Shown piece after piece: positions 10,888 through 17,856 of a DNA stretch of 64,000 nt. The stretch comes from Clostridia bacterium. Lineage in GTDB: Bacteria; Bacillota; Clostridia; Christensenellales; Aristaeellaceae. The notes under the pieces were generated by a model that saw only the letters and a list, made by a program, of their open reading frames with translations, did no database searches and was not told the DNA's origin. The position numbers and the translations under genes were made by a program. How positions within the stretch are numbered: the first letter of the stretch is position 1; every line of letters begins with the position of its first letter. Location of the stretch: contig JAFXCE010000073.1 in the NCBI GenBank assembly GCA_017521565.1, forward strand, positions 1-64,000. The letters run 5' to 3'.

Positions 10888-11634
10888 TTACGCGCCGGCA
10901 GCCTTGATGGTGACTGCAAGGGTTGCCGTCTTACTTCCGTTGATGCTGGTGACCGCAATGTTCGCAGTACCCACACCCATCGGCGTAAGTGTAAAGCCTG
11001 TCTCATTGATGTCACCGACATGCACGACAGACTTCTGCTTGGTGTTCGTCACGCGGAAACGCTGATTGGAAGCATTCTCCGGCGTAAACTTGATGGTAAC
11101 GACCTTCGACGCATCGCCAACCACCATCGCAAGCTCAGTCACAGCCTGACCATCCACCTGCACAGCGATGCTCTCAACCTGAACATACTGGATCGGTTCG
11201 GCCTCGCCGACCTGCTCCAGAGACCAGCTCTTGCTGTTGCCGGAATCATCCACGGATTCTTCCATGCTGGTGACGACATAATCGGCAATCCAGCCATGAC
11301 CGAACGGATCAACAAACTTGAGCGAACAATCGTTGCCGCATCCAGCCTGCTCGGCGTAGTAGTCGAGCATCTCCTGACCGGGATCAATCTCGCCGGTAGA
11401 TTCGACAACCTTCTTGGTGCCCTCCAGCTCAGACGTGCTGGAGCGCTTGGTGATGTACGGCTCGGCCCAGGTATCGGTATCCGCGCTGCCATCTTCAGTC
11501 TCGCCCTCGACAGAGCGGGACAGGCTGGTCAGACCATAGATACGGATCCACGTTTCAGTGGCCACATCCATAATGTAGACCAGCCAATTGCGGATGTTGA
11601 CGGGACAGCCCGTCTTGCGTCCTCTCTTTGCCAT
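10888..11634 (-). CDS. Major tail (tube) protein with C-terminal Ig-like domain
   Basis: The 248-residue protein starts MAKRGRKTGCPVNIRNWLVYIM. Residues 1-155 have the beta-rich pattern and length of siphophage major tail proteins (RIYGLTSLSRSVEGETEDG, YITKRSSTSELEGTKKVVESTG). From about residue 165 a Big2-like immunoglobulin domain follows (VESIAVQVDGQAVTELAMVVGDASKVVTIKFTPENASNQRFRVT...GTANIAVTSINGSKTATLAVTI). Such Ig domains decorate phage tubes and often bind surface sugars weakly. Position between the head-tail connectors and chaperone genes is standard. Confidence 0.88.
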   Translation of the reverse strand: MAKRGRKTGCPVNIRNWLVYIMDVATETWIRIYGLTSLSRSVEGETEDGSADTDTWAEPYITKRSSTSELEGTKKVVESTGEIDPGQEMLDYYAEQAGCGNDCSLKFVDPFGHGWIADYVVTSMEESVDDSGNSKSWSLEQVGEAEPIQYVQVESIAVQVDGQAVTELAMVVGDASKVVTIKFTPENASNQRFRVTNTKQKSVVHVGDINETGFTLTPMGVGTANIAVTSINGSKTATLAVTIKAAGA

Positions 11635-11652
11635 GGTTTATTCCTCCTTGTC

Positions 11653-12051
11653 TTAGTAATCGCAATAAAGAATGCGATAGTTGCTGCTGTAGATATGGCG
11701 ACCCGAAGAATCAAGTCCCATACCCTGCGCAGAGTTAATGACCTCGATCTGCACATCAGGCCCATCACCGGCAAGAAACCCCATATAGCCGCGCAGCTCA
11801 TCCGTAATCCGGCAAGCGAGCTCGTAAGGCGTTTTGGCGTCTCCTACCACTCCGCGCGTATAAATCTGAATCCTCGCACCATCTTTACTACCGGGATACG
11901 CGCTGTCGGAAGAGAATACACATACAGCACTTTCCGGTTTGTCGGGAAGATACCCATAGTAGATATCTCCAGCTTCTTCATACGTGGCCATATTGCCGAT
12001 GCCCACGAATTCAAGATGCCTTGCAACCTGTTCCAGCAAATTCATGCACAT
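11653..12051 (-). CDS. Tail terminator/minor capsid protein 3-like
   Basis: The 132-residue protein (MCMNLLEQVARHLEFVGIGNMATYEEAGDIYYGYLPDKPESAVCVF...) matches the general pattern of the phage minor capsid protein 3 family (PF12691-like), whose members act as tail terminators capping the tube. Its start overlaps the stop of the previous gene as TGATG (12051), a coupling used repeatedly in this operon. It is the last connector gene before the major tail protein. Confidence 0.72.
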   Translation of the reverse strand: MCMNLLEQVARHLEFVGIGNMATYEEAGDIYYGYLPDKPESAVCVFSSDSAYPGSKDGARIQIYTRGVVGDAKTPYELACRITDELRGYMGFLAGDGPDVQIEVINSAQGMGLDSSGRHIYSSNYRILYCDY

Positions 12052-12413
12052 CAGCCTCCCAGTTCACTTTTCAGGCCGCCGCCCAGCAGCTGAACCATCT
12101 CATTTTGTACGCTCGGATCGTTGACAGGGTCTTCAAGATATTTTGCCTTACGACCCCTTTGATGGCTGTACCATGTGTTTTCATGCTGCACAACCGCATA
12201 CGGCGTATCATACGAAACTGTGCCGCTTGTGCCATCTGCGCTGACATCCACGGATGCAGATGCCTTGAGCGGTCCCTGATCAAGCGGTACCTGATCCTGC
12301 GATACGGATTTCAGATGGTCAAGAGCATCAAACACGCCTTTCTGTCCACCCATTTGAACGCTGCGTTCGATGAGCGCCTTATCCAACTTGATCTTGACGC
12401 GACAGCGCTTCAC
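12051..12413 (-). CDS. Head-tail connector/minor capsid protein 2-like (HK97 gp10 type)
   Basis: The start is GTG at 12413, overlapping the upstream stop as GTGA. The product is 120 residues; SYDTPYAVVQHENTWYSHQRGRKAKYLEDPV is the hallmark of gp10-like or minor capsid 2 proteins of Gram-positive siphophages, including the H-x-N-T-W...H...AKYLE pattern. These proteins sit at the neck between head-closure and tail-terminator rings. Confidence 0.75.
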   Translation of the reverse strand: MKRCRVKIKLDKALIERSVQMGGQKGVFDALDHLKSVSQDQVPLDQGPLKASASVDVSADGTSGTVSYDTPYAVVQHENTWYSHQRGRKAKYLEDPVNDPSVQNEMVQLLGGGLKSELGG

Positions 12414-12724
12414 TCAAGCAGCACCTCCATATGCGACGGACCAAGACCGCGCATAGGTTCGCATTGAATGACACGCATCGTCTGCTCTTCACAGGTTACT
12501 TCGCTGTTCACAGGGATCCTGTCGCCCTCGACAAACATGAGCGCATTGCTCACTGTCTCCACAATAGAACCAGCGGGATTCTTATAGACCACTTTGGTCT
12601 TGAACCCAAGCTGCAGGCGGCAGTCGCGTTCCTCTCTTTCACCGTATATCATCTGTCCGCCGCCAAAGCGGACATACGGCCTAATAACCGCCGTCTGATT
12701 GAGAAATGCACCAATCAAAGACAT
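12410..12724 (-). CDS. Head closure/minor capsid protein 1-like
   Basis: I place the start at ATG 12724 after GGAGGTGCGGCCC; a GTG nine bases upstream would lie inside the ribosome site. The 104-residue protein is beta-rich (IRPYVRFGGGQMIYGEREERDCRLQLGFKTKVVYKNPAGSIVETVSNALMF...) and resembles the minor capsid protein 1 family (PF10665-like), thought to close the head below the adaptor. It overlaps both neighbours by a few bases. Confidence 0.68.
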   Translation of the reverse strand: MSLIGAFLNQTAVIRPYVRFGGGQMIYGEREERDCRLQLGFKTKVVYKNPAGSIVETVSNALMFVEGDRIPVNSEVTCEEQTMRVIQCEPMRGLGPSHMEVLLE

Positions 12725-13077
12725 GGGCCGCACCTCCCTTCAAGACCACGATACAGCAATCCTGCATACAGCAATTCTGCATACGCCGCATCACAGATCG
12801 TCCGCCTGTTCAGGGTGGTCTTGAACACATCGACGTCAAACTGCATGGCAAAATGCCCGATCTGAACAGAAGTTACGCCATCTGGAATCGACTTATCTTT
12901 CAACACATCCTGCCGGCGCTTCTCATGCTCAATTTGGTACATGCATGCACTTTCAAATGCGGCTTTTTCCTCTTCTGTCCGAACAACGTTCGGCAGGATA
13001 AAGCCGCGCATACGCGCACGCATGTTGGCAAGCTCATCTTCGCTGTATTGCCCGGTATTGGCATGCAAATCAGCCAT
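12715..13077 (-). CDS. Head-tail adaptor (gp6-like connector)
   Basis: ATG 13077 is the best start, with a G-rich site about 7 bases upstream. The 120-residue protein is largely helical (SEDELANMRARMRGFILPNVVRTEEEKAAFESACMYQIEHEKRRQ...DAAYAELLYAGLLYRGLEGR). The adaptor role is inferred from its position as the first connector gene after the capsid, its length and its helical character; sequence similarity alone is weak. Confidence 0.6.
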   Translation of the reverse strand: MADLHANTGQYSEDELANMRARMRGFILPNVVRTEEEKAAFESACMYQIEHEKRRQDVLKDKSIPDGVTSVQIGHFAMQFDVDVFKTTLNRRTICDAAYAELLYAGLLYRGLEGRCGPCL

Positions 13078-13107
13078 TGCCATTCCCCCCTTTCACACGC
13101 AATCAAA

Positions 13108-13131
13108 GGGAGCAGATCAAGATCTGCTCCC
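13108..13131 (-). terminator. Hairpin after the major capsid gene region (weak terminator)
   Basis: GGGAGCAGATC (13108-13118) and its exact complement (13121-13131) form an 11-bp stem with a two-base centre. On the minus strand it is followed only by UUUG, so it may attenuate or act as an RNA end stabiliser. It lies upstream (in transcription) of the major capsid gene. Confidence 0.5.
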
Positions 13132-13140
13132 CATCACGCA

Positions 13141-14097
13141 TTACTCAGCAGCGGCGGCAGCTTCCGCCGGGGTCAGGACCGCGAACGGATAGTAATCCAG
13201 ACCGCTGATCGGATTGACCGGCTTCGGCAGCGCCCAGCCAAGGCGCATCACAGCGCGCAGGGCGACACAATCCTGCTGCGCAAGGTTCAGGACAACCTTG
13301 CCAGTCTCGTCGGTGATGGACGCCTGATCGAGAATCTTGTAGGTGATATCCTGACGGATGGCGTAGCGCATGTAGTTGAAGTTGCCGGCGAGCAGCAGCG
13401 CCTGATTGCCATCGAAAGAGCCGTTCTCCGGGAATTCGATGGCGGTGCCATTCAGCTCATAGCCCATGCGGCCATTCGCACCGTTGGAATAGGCCGCGCG
13501 GAAGATCGGCTGCTTGTTCGCATCAACCGCACCGCGCAGCTTCGCACGCAGCTGCAGCGCACCGACATAGGAGTTGACCGCAACGCCAGACTCTTCGATC
13601 AGCGCAATAACGCCCTTCTCGCCGTTGATGTTCTGATACAGATCGTCGCCCAGAGCAATCTTCTTGCCAGCGGCGATCGCGCCCGGAACAAGGCCCACCG
13701 GCCAAGAGTCCGGCTTGTTGATGGAATGGAAAATCGCGCCGTCGATGGCCTTGCCGAACGCCTCAACGATACGCGGCTTGACCTCACCGAAGATGTCGTA
13801 ATCCGCATCATCCAGAACAGCTTCCGGAATCGGAACGATGACGGCCAGCTCTTCGGCGGTGATGTAGACCTTGTCCCAGGTCATGTTGGAAGTCGGCTTC
13901 AGACCGGTATCACCGTTGATGAAGCCAGCGGTGACACTGCCGGTCATTACCGGAATCTTGAGCTGCTTCGAAGTCATGTTGGGCATCTTATTGCCCAGAC
14001 GCAGTGCAACGGAGGAGGTCGCAACCTCCTGAATGATCTGCCGGGATTCCTGCTCGGGAATGAGGACTTCGGCATTGGAACGAGCGATAATAGCCAT
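13141..14097 (-). CDS. Major capsid protein (HK97 fold)
   Basis: ATG 14097 follows AGGAGGAACACTTT; the longer in-frame start at 14124 has no site. The 318-residue protein begins MAIIARSNAEVLIPEQESRQIIQ and contains family patterns such as LGNKMPNMTSKQLKIPVM, SNMTWDKVYITAEELAVIVPIPEAVLDDAD (about residues 70-100), RIVEAFGKAIDGAIFHS and ALLLAGNFNYMRYAIRQDITYKILDQA. These match HK97-type phage capsids. Because a separate scaffold gene precedes it, there is no N-terminal delta domain. Confidence 0.93.
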   Translation of the reverse strand: MAIIARSNAEVLIPEQESRQIIQEVATSSVALRLGNKMPNMTSKQLKIPVMTGSVTAGFINGDTGLKPTSNMTWDKVYITAEELAVIVPIPEAVLDDADYDIFGEVKPRIVEAFGKAIDGAIFHSINKPDSWPVGLVPGAIAAGKKIALGDDLYQNINGEKGVIALIEESGVAVNSYVGALQLRAKLRGAVDANKQPIFRAAYSNGANGRMGYELNGTAIEFPENGSFDGNQALLLAGNFNYMRYAIRQDITYKILDQASITDETGKVVLNLAQQDCVALRAVMRLGWALPKPVNPISGLDYYPFAVLTPAEAAAAAE

Positions 14098-14146
14098 AAA
14101 GTGTTCCTCCTGTTCTGCACTCATGTGCGTTCAAAAAAGCGGATCA

Positions 14147-14740
14147 TCAGCCCATCCGTCCGCTTGCGCGACGAATCAGCATGTTGATCTGCTGGTTGAC
14201 ATCCTGACCCGGTGCGCCGCCACCGCCGCCCATCATCCCGGCGCGTCCACCGGGCGCGGTCGTGAGCAGATACGGGTCAGATTTCTTGATGGAGGCAAAC
14301 TGATCATCGTAGCCATCCATCTTGCCATCCTTGTCCAGCGTGATCTTGTCCAGATCAAAAAGACGGACAGCGGTTTCGGGATTGCGGAAACCATCAGCGC
14401 GCATACGCTCGAGCACCTTGCCGCGCTTGCCGATATCGGCGATGGTCTTGTCGCGAGCCGCAACATCGCTGGTAAGCTGCGCAATCTGATTACGAAGCTC
14501 TGTAACATCGTTGCCGGACTGCTGGGCAGCGGTGAGCGCCGCTTCGAGCTCTGTGATACGCTTCTGCGCCGCTCCCCTCGCGGTGCGCTCAGCATCGTAC
14601 TTCGCCTTCGGGAGATAGCTGCCGTCAGCGATGTTGGCGAGGGTGATTCCCTGCGCGGTGCCCATCCTTTCGGTGAACTGCGCAAAAAGCTCGTCCCCAA
14701 GGACAGGCTGCAGGTAATCGTAATTCTGGGTATCAGACAT
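14147..14740 (-). CDS. Capsid scaffolding protein (GP20-like)
   Basis: ATG 14740 follows AAGGAGGTTTACACC; residues encoded further upstream are not real because a terminator lies there (14844-14883). The 197-residue protein has a central coiled coil (KRITELEAALTAAQQSGNDVTELRNQIAQLTSDVAARDKTIADIG, about residues 60-105), then an FDLDKITLDKDGKMDGYDDQFASIKKSDPYLL motif and a Gly-rich tail (GMMGGGGGAPGQD). Coiled coil plus this C-terminal pattern is typical of phage scaffolds, located directly before the capsid gene. Confidence 0.85.
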   Translation of the reverse strand: MSDTQNYDYLQPVLGDELFAQFTERMGTAQGITLANIADGSYLPKAKYDAERTARGAAQKRITELEAALTAAQQSGNDVTELRNQIAQLTSDVAARDKTIADIGKRGKVLERMRADGFRNPETAVRLFDLDKITLDKDGKMDGYDDQFASIKKSDPYLLTTAPGGRAGMMGGGGGAPGQDVNQQINMLIRRASGRMG

Positions 14741-14843
14741 GGTGTAAACCTCCTTGTTCAAAGCTCCCGCTTGGACTTTTTTACGGGCTGTCTCCCGCTC
14801 GGCGGGGTGCGCGAAACCCACGCACCGGGCGAAAAATGGATAC

Positions 14844-14883
14844 AAAAAAGGCGCGATTCCCAAAAATACAGGGAATCACGCCC
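14844..14883 (-). terminator. Strong terminator upstream of the scaffold gene
   Basis: On the minus strand GGCGTGATTCCC (14882-14871) pairs with GGGAATCGCGCC (14861-14850) with one mismatch and is followed by six U. It separates the capsid operon from the small genes 14961-16387, so capsid genes probably have their own promoter or are transcribed under antitermination. Confidence 0.82.
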
Positions 14884-14910
14884 GATTTGATGGATTTGGC
14901 GGTTTTCAAA

Positions 14911-14937
14911 CTATACTTGCAATGTTTGCAAGTATAG
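14911..14937. repeat. Perfect 11-bp inverted repeat with 5-base centre
   Basis: CTATACTTGCA (14911-14921) and TGCAAGTATAG (14927-14937) are exact inverted copies around ATGTT. No U-run follows on either strand. It may be a protein-binding operator or an RNA hairpin in the leader of the scaffold-capsid transcript. Confidence 0.7.
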
Positions 14938-14960
14938 ATGAAGATTTCCCGCTGAAACTT

Positions 14961-15239
14961 TCAATTTGGATCCAAAATGGATCTATTACAGGTCAGGTCA
15001 ACATGTTCGATCTGGGCACGAACCTCAAGACAGTAAAGATACTGTCCCATCGCCGATTTCTGCTGCTTGAGCAGTTCAATCGAGCATGTGGGTTTGAAGT
15101 CGAGCGTGCCTGCGTCATATTTGACAACCATAGCATGCAGCTTGTCGTAACGGTTCTTTGTCTGATGATACTCAGCCCTGAACCGCTCCTTGTAATCCGC
15201 ACTGAGCATCGGCTCGACGGTATCATGAAGATTCATCAT
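14961..15239 (-). CDS. Small phage protein of the crAss001_48-related type
   Basis: The 92-residue protein follows GGAGGATACGTTA and starts MMNLHDTVEPMLSADYKERFRAEYHQTKNRYDKLHAMVVKYDAGTLDFKPTCSIELLKQQKSAMGQYLYCLEVRAQIEHV. The pattern L-D-F-x6-LL-x2-Q-x2-AM-x2-Y-x2-L-x2-R is shared by the small proteins named crAss001_48-related in many gut phages. It is predicted to be all helical; no function is known. Confidence 0.6.
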   Translation of the reverse strand: MMNLHDTVEPMLSADYKERFRAEYHQTKNRYDKLHAMVVKYDAGTLDFKPTCSIELLKQQKSAMGQYLYCLEVRAQIEHVDLTCNRSILDPN

Positions 15240-15263
15240 TAACGTATCCTCCTGTCAGTGCGA

Positions 15264-15599
15264 TCAGTAGTACATCACATGCTTGCCGTACTTCTTCGCA
15301 CACTCATGCTCGATGCAGCAGCCGCGCGCCTTTTCCCAGCCCTTGGCAAAGTACACGACGTCCGCATTCGCCATCATCTCGATCGACTTGCCGAGGTAGA
15401 CCAGCGGATGCGTTCCGGGAATCAGGCCCTTGATCTGCGTATCCACGATCTCAACCTCGTTGCCGTCTTTGCCGTCCCAGTCTTCCGGGTAGCATGATTT
15501 GATCTGCTGCGTCGCGTCTGCAATAGCAAGCTCACGCTCGCGCTCGATCTGAGGATCCGTCATGCCATTCATCGGCTGAGAAATAAAAACCTTGATCAT
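15264..15599 (-). CDS. DUF4406 protein, nucleoside 2-deoxyribosyltransferase-like
   Basis: The 111-residue protein starts MIKVFISQPMNGMTDPQIERERELA after GGAGGAAAATGCG. The N-terminal I-S-Q-P-M-x-G motif, the central LVYLGKSIEMMANADVVYFAKGWEKARGC and the short final strand are characteristic of DUF4406, related to nucleoside 2-deoxyribosyltransferases, which move deoxyribose between bases. The exact substrate is unknown. It may take part in nucleotide salvage or modification. Confidence 0.78.
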   Translation of the reverse strand: MIKVFISQPMNGMTDPQIERERELAIADATQQIKSCYPEDWDGKDGNEVEIVDTQIKGLIPGTHPLVYLGKSIEMMANADVVYFAKGWEKARGCCIEHECAKKYGKHVMYY

Positions 15600-15614
15600 C
15601 GCATTTTCCTCCGT

Positions 15615-15854
15615 TTACTGAGAAATCAGCACATGCCCCGCATCCTTGAGCGCAGCATTCGCTTCTTCAAGGAAACCAGATACCGCCGCCTGGACCTCGT
15701 CCGGATGCGTATCGCAGTACTCAGGATCAATGCGCTCCATCTGGAAAATGATCTCGCGTTTGTCGTAGGAAAGATGCAGGGCGAGAACGTGATTGTTCTT
15801 CTCATTACGGTACGTCTTGCGCAGACTCTTTCTTTCGGTATTGCTGGTCAACAT
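15615..15854 (-). CDS. Hypothetical protein, 79 aa
   Basis: Not recognised. The product is a charged protein (SNTERKSLRKTYRNEKNNHVLALHLSYDKREIIFQMERIDPEYCDTHPDEVQAAVSGFLEEANAALKDAG) with a predicted beta hairpin followed by a helix. AGGAGG precedes the start with rather long spacing. It is part of the small-gene cluster between the minor capsid and scaffold genes. Confidence 0.6.
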   Translation of the reverse strand: MLTSNTERKSLRKTYRNEKNNHVLALHLSYDKREIIFQMERIDPEYCDTHPDEVQAAVSGFLEEANAALKDAGHVLISQ

Positions 15855-15860
15855 AATCGC

Positions 15861-16070
15861 TTAAACCTCCTTCGATTCAATCTTCTCTTTCAAGCGTGCA
15901 AATGCGCCAGACACATTCGCCGCCTTATATGTCGAACTGACAAACTGCCTGAACGACGCAGATTGACATGAATAAAAATGACGATCAGCCGATTCGCAGG
16001 TGCTGTACAGCGAAAACAGCTGCTTGGCATCCTCTACGCTGATCGTGATGTTCTTTAATTTGGCTGTCAT
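15861..16070 (-). CDS. Hypothetical protein, 69 aa
   Basis: ATG 16070 follows GAGGTGATAGCT; the in-frame upstream extension overlaps a terminator and is rejected. The product begins MTAKLKNITISVEDAKQLFSLYSTCESADRHFYSC and is mostly helical with two cysteines. Not recognised; it is transcribed together with 15615-15854. Confidence 0.6.
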   Translation of the reverse strand: MTAKLKNITISVEDAKQLFSLYSTCESADRHFYSCQSASFRQFVSSTYKAANVSGAFARLKEKIESKEV

Positions 16071-16093
16071 AGCTATCACCTCAGAATCTATAT

Positions 16094-16121
16094 AAAAACA
16101 CCATCCCAAACGGAATGGTGT
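16094..16121 (-). terminator. Terminator after the putative MuF immunity gene
   Basis: On the minus strand ACACCAT (16121-16115) pairs with ATGGTGT (16104-16098), extended by inner G-C pairs, and a U-run follows at 16097-16094. It begins only three bases after the stop of the gene 16124-16387, closing the terminase-portal-MuF transcript. Confidence 0.78.
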
Positions 16122-16123
16122 AA

Positions 16124-16387
16124 TTACGGAATCAGCCGCTTTTTCAGCGCTTCGCGGAAGGTCATGTCCTTTTCAATGAGCAGCGTGTCCAACACCTCAT
16201 CGATAGAAGAAAGCTCCGTCCGTTCGTTATATGGCCCCCAAATGACGTAGGGCGCATCAGGTCCAAAATGTGAGAAATAGTACGCGCGTCCTTTGTAATC
16301 GAATCCGCTCTCATCCCAGCACTCGTCAAGGGTTACGCGCACATCGTTTTCGATCATGTAATCCCGTCCATCGGATATGACTTCCAT
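16124..16387 (-). CDS. Small acidic protein, candidate immunity protein for the MuF C-terminal domain
   Basis: The 87-residue protein (MEVISDGRDYMIENDVRVTLDECWDESGFDYKGRAYYFSHFGPDAPYVIWGPYNERTELSSIDEVLDTLLIEKDMTFREALKKRLIP) is rich in acidic and aromatic residues. It starts 9 bases after the MuF-type gene, has a good ribosome site (AGGTGAGCGC) and is followed at once by a terminator, so the two genes end one transcription unit. In temperate phages, MuF proteins with toxin-like tails are commonly followed by small immunity genes. That role here is inference; no family is recognised. Confidence 0.6.
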   Translation of the reverse strand: MEVISDGRDYMIENDVRVTLDECWDESGFDYKGRAYYFSHFGPDAPYVIWGPYNERTELSSIDEVLDTLLIEKDMTFREALKKRLIP

Positions 16388-16396
16388 GCGCTCACC

Positions 16397-17854
16397 TCAT
16401 TTCAAAAACTCCGGGAAGTCTTTCTTCATTGCCTCCGTAACTGCTTTCGCATACCGCGCTTCAACAAACCCTTTGAAATCCCCGTTCTCATTCCATTTTG
16501 CGAGATGGTAATGAGCATGAGTGATATTGCCATGCTCATCCTCATAGGTGTGTTCCTTCGGGTTTCCATGATGACCAGCGTCTATATGCATTATAACATT
16601 TCCTCTTCCATCATACAAATACAAAATATCCGTTTCACCAGATCCGCGCTTGATAAAAGCAGCATACGGCGTCTGCCCTGTAGGTTTTGGCACATTATGG
16701 CTGCTGACGCGACGCACCGCCTGTGCAATCCGTCCACTCGGATAGACATGCAAAGGTGGAAGATCTTTCGCTGCGGCTGAAAGCGGCACCGTACCGCCCT
16801 CTCTGTCATAATGACGATGGAGAACGACCGGGGCTTCATCAATCACCCTGCGTACCTCCTGCTGCCAGCGGGAGACAAATGCTCTGGCTGTACGCTCATC
16901 CTCGGGTGTGATTGCTGCGGCTTGACGACGCTTGTACTTGCGAATCTGGCGTTCACAGTATCTTTGACGGCTTCTCGCCGTATATTCCACACCCGGCGCC
17001 TGCACTACAGTGGGTCTATTGCGAGCAGCTCCATGCGTGATGCCCTCACGATAGATCGAAATGTGATGCAGACAGCGGGGATGGAATACACCAGCAGCGC
17101 GTGCGTCATCAAGCGACAGATGGTGCTTATCCTCTCCTGATACGGAAACCACAACGCCCTGCCACGCCGTGCAGATCGGGCAAGCCCCCGCATGAGAGGA
17201 AATGATCGCGAGGTCATAGCCATATTCGGCCATCGTATCCGTATACCCCGCAACCGTCGCCTGACTGATGGCTGTCAGAATAGCCATCTCCGCATAGGTA
17301 CCCATCTGCCAAGTGCGTCCAGCATTATCTACAAAAGAGGCGATACCCCGGTCAGCAAAGCTGTTGACTGCCCGGCGTACCGCCTCGCGCGCTGTAATGG
17401 TGCCTGTTGCCATCAGCGCAGCCGAACGGGCAACGACATCGGCATATGCGTCGTTCGCTCGGCGAAGAATCAAACGATCGGCCGCATCCATCTTCATCTC
17501 AAGCTCGTTGAGGATGGCTGCAACCTTCGCACTGGAAGGCGAAAGGTGCTGTGTGCCTACGGCAAGCGCAAATTCTTTCGCATCGGTAAAGAACCATTGC
17601 GATGCGCCATTGTAGGCATTGCCCACGGCATTACTCGCAATACGCTGACGCTTATCCCGGATCGCTTTGAGCGTATCCTGAAGCTGCCTGCGCACCTCGT
17701 TTACCTCAGCGTATTTCTTTTCGGTCCATCCAGGCTGCGTGATGCCGCGAATCAATCTCCTGACGACACGCCGGATCATCACGAGCTCGGCTTCCTCGTA
17801 GATGCCAAGCATTTCGCGCGCAAGGGCCTCGTATCGGTTCACGGGAATGGGCAT
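16397..17854 (-). CDS. MuF/minor capsid protein 2-like with extra His-rich C-terminal domain
   Basis: The 485-residue product has a Phage_min_cap2 (MuF/SPP1 gp7-like) N-terminal two-thirds: helical segments (ADRLILRRANDAYADVV, TAREAVRRAVNSFADRGIASF) and a zinc-type motif ACPICTAWQG...GVFHPRCLHHISIY (about residues 225-275). After about residue 385 comes an additional domain of roughly 100 residues (TPYAAFIKRGSGETDILYLYDGRGNVIMHIDAGHHGNPKEHTYEDEHGNITHAHYHL) dense in His, Asp and Glu. It is not needed for the MuF fold. MuF proteins of temperate phages often carry polymorphic toxin domains here; a nuclease-like role is inference. It lies directly after the portal gene. Confidence 0.82.
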   Translation of the reverse strand: MPIPVNRYEALAREMLGIYEEAELVMIRRVVRRLIRGITQPGWTEKKYAEVNEVRRQLQDTLKAIRDKRQRIASNAVGNAYNGASQWFFTDAKEFALAVGTQHLSPSSAKVAAILNELEMKMDAADRLILRRANDAYADVVARSAALMATGTITAREAVRRAVNSFADRGIASFVDNAGRTWQMGTYAEMAILTAISQATVAGYTDTMAEYGYDLAIISSHAGACPICTAWQGVVVSVSGEDKHHLSLDDARAAGVFHPRCLHHISIYREGITHGAARNRPTVVQAPGVEYTARSRQRYCERQIRKYKRRQAAAITPEDERTARAFVSRWQQEVRRVIDEAPVVLHRHYDREGGTVPLSAAAKDLPPLHVYPSGRIAQAVRRVSSHNVPKPTGQTPYAAFIKRGSGETDILYLYDGRGNVIMHIDAGHHGNPKEHTYEDEHGNITHAHYHLAKWNENGDFKGFVEARYAKAVTEAMKKDFPEFLK

Positions 17855-17856
17855 GG

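Noticed and set aside
10273-12093. Long plus-strand open frame (606 codons)
   Set aside because: Antisense to the chaperone, tail protein and connector genes, which have clear family patterns and ribosome sites.
14741-14863. N-terminal extension of the scaffold protein
   Set aside because: It would be translated through a strong terminator, and a good ribosome site precedes the internal ATG 14740.
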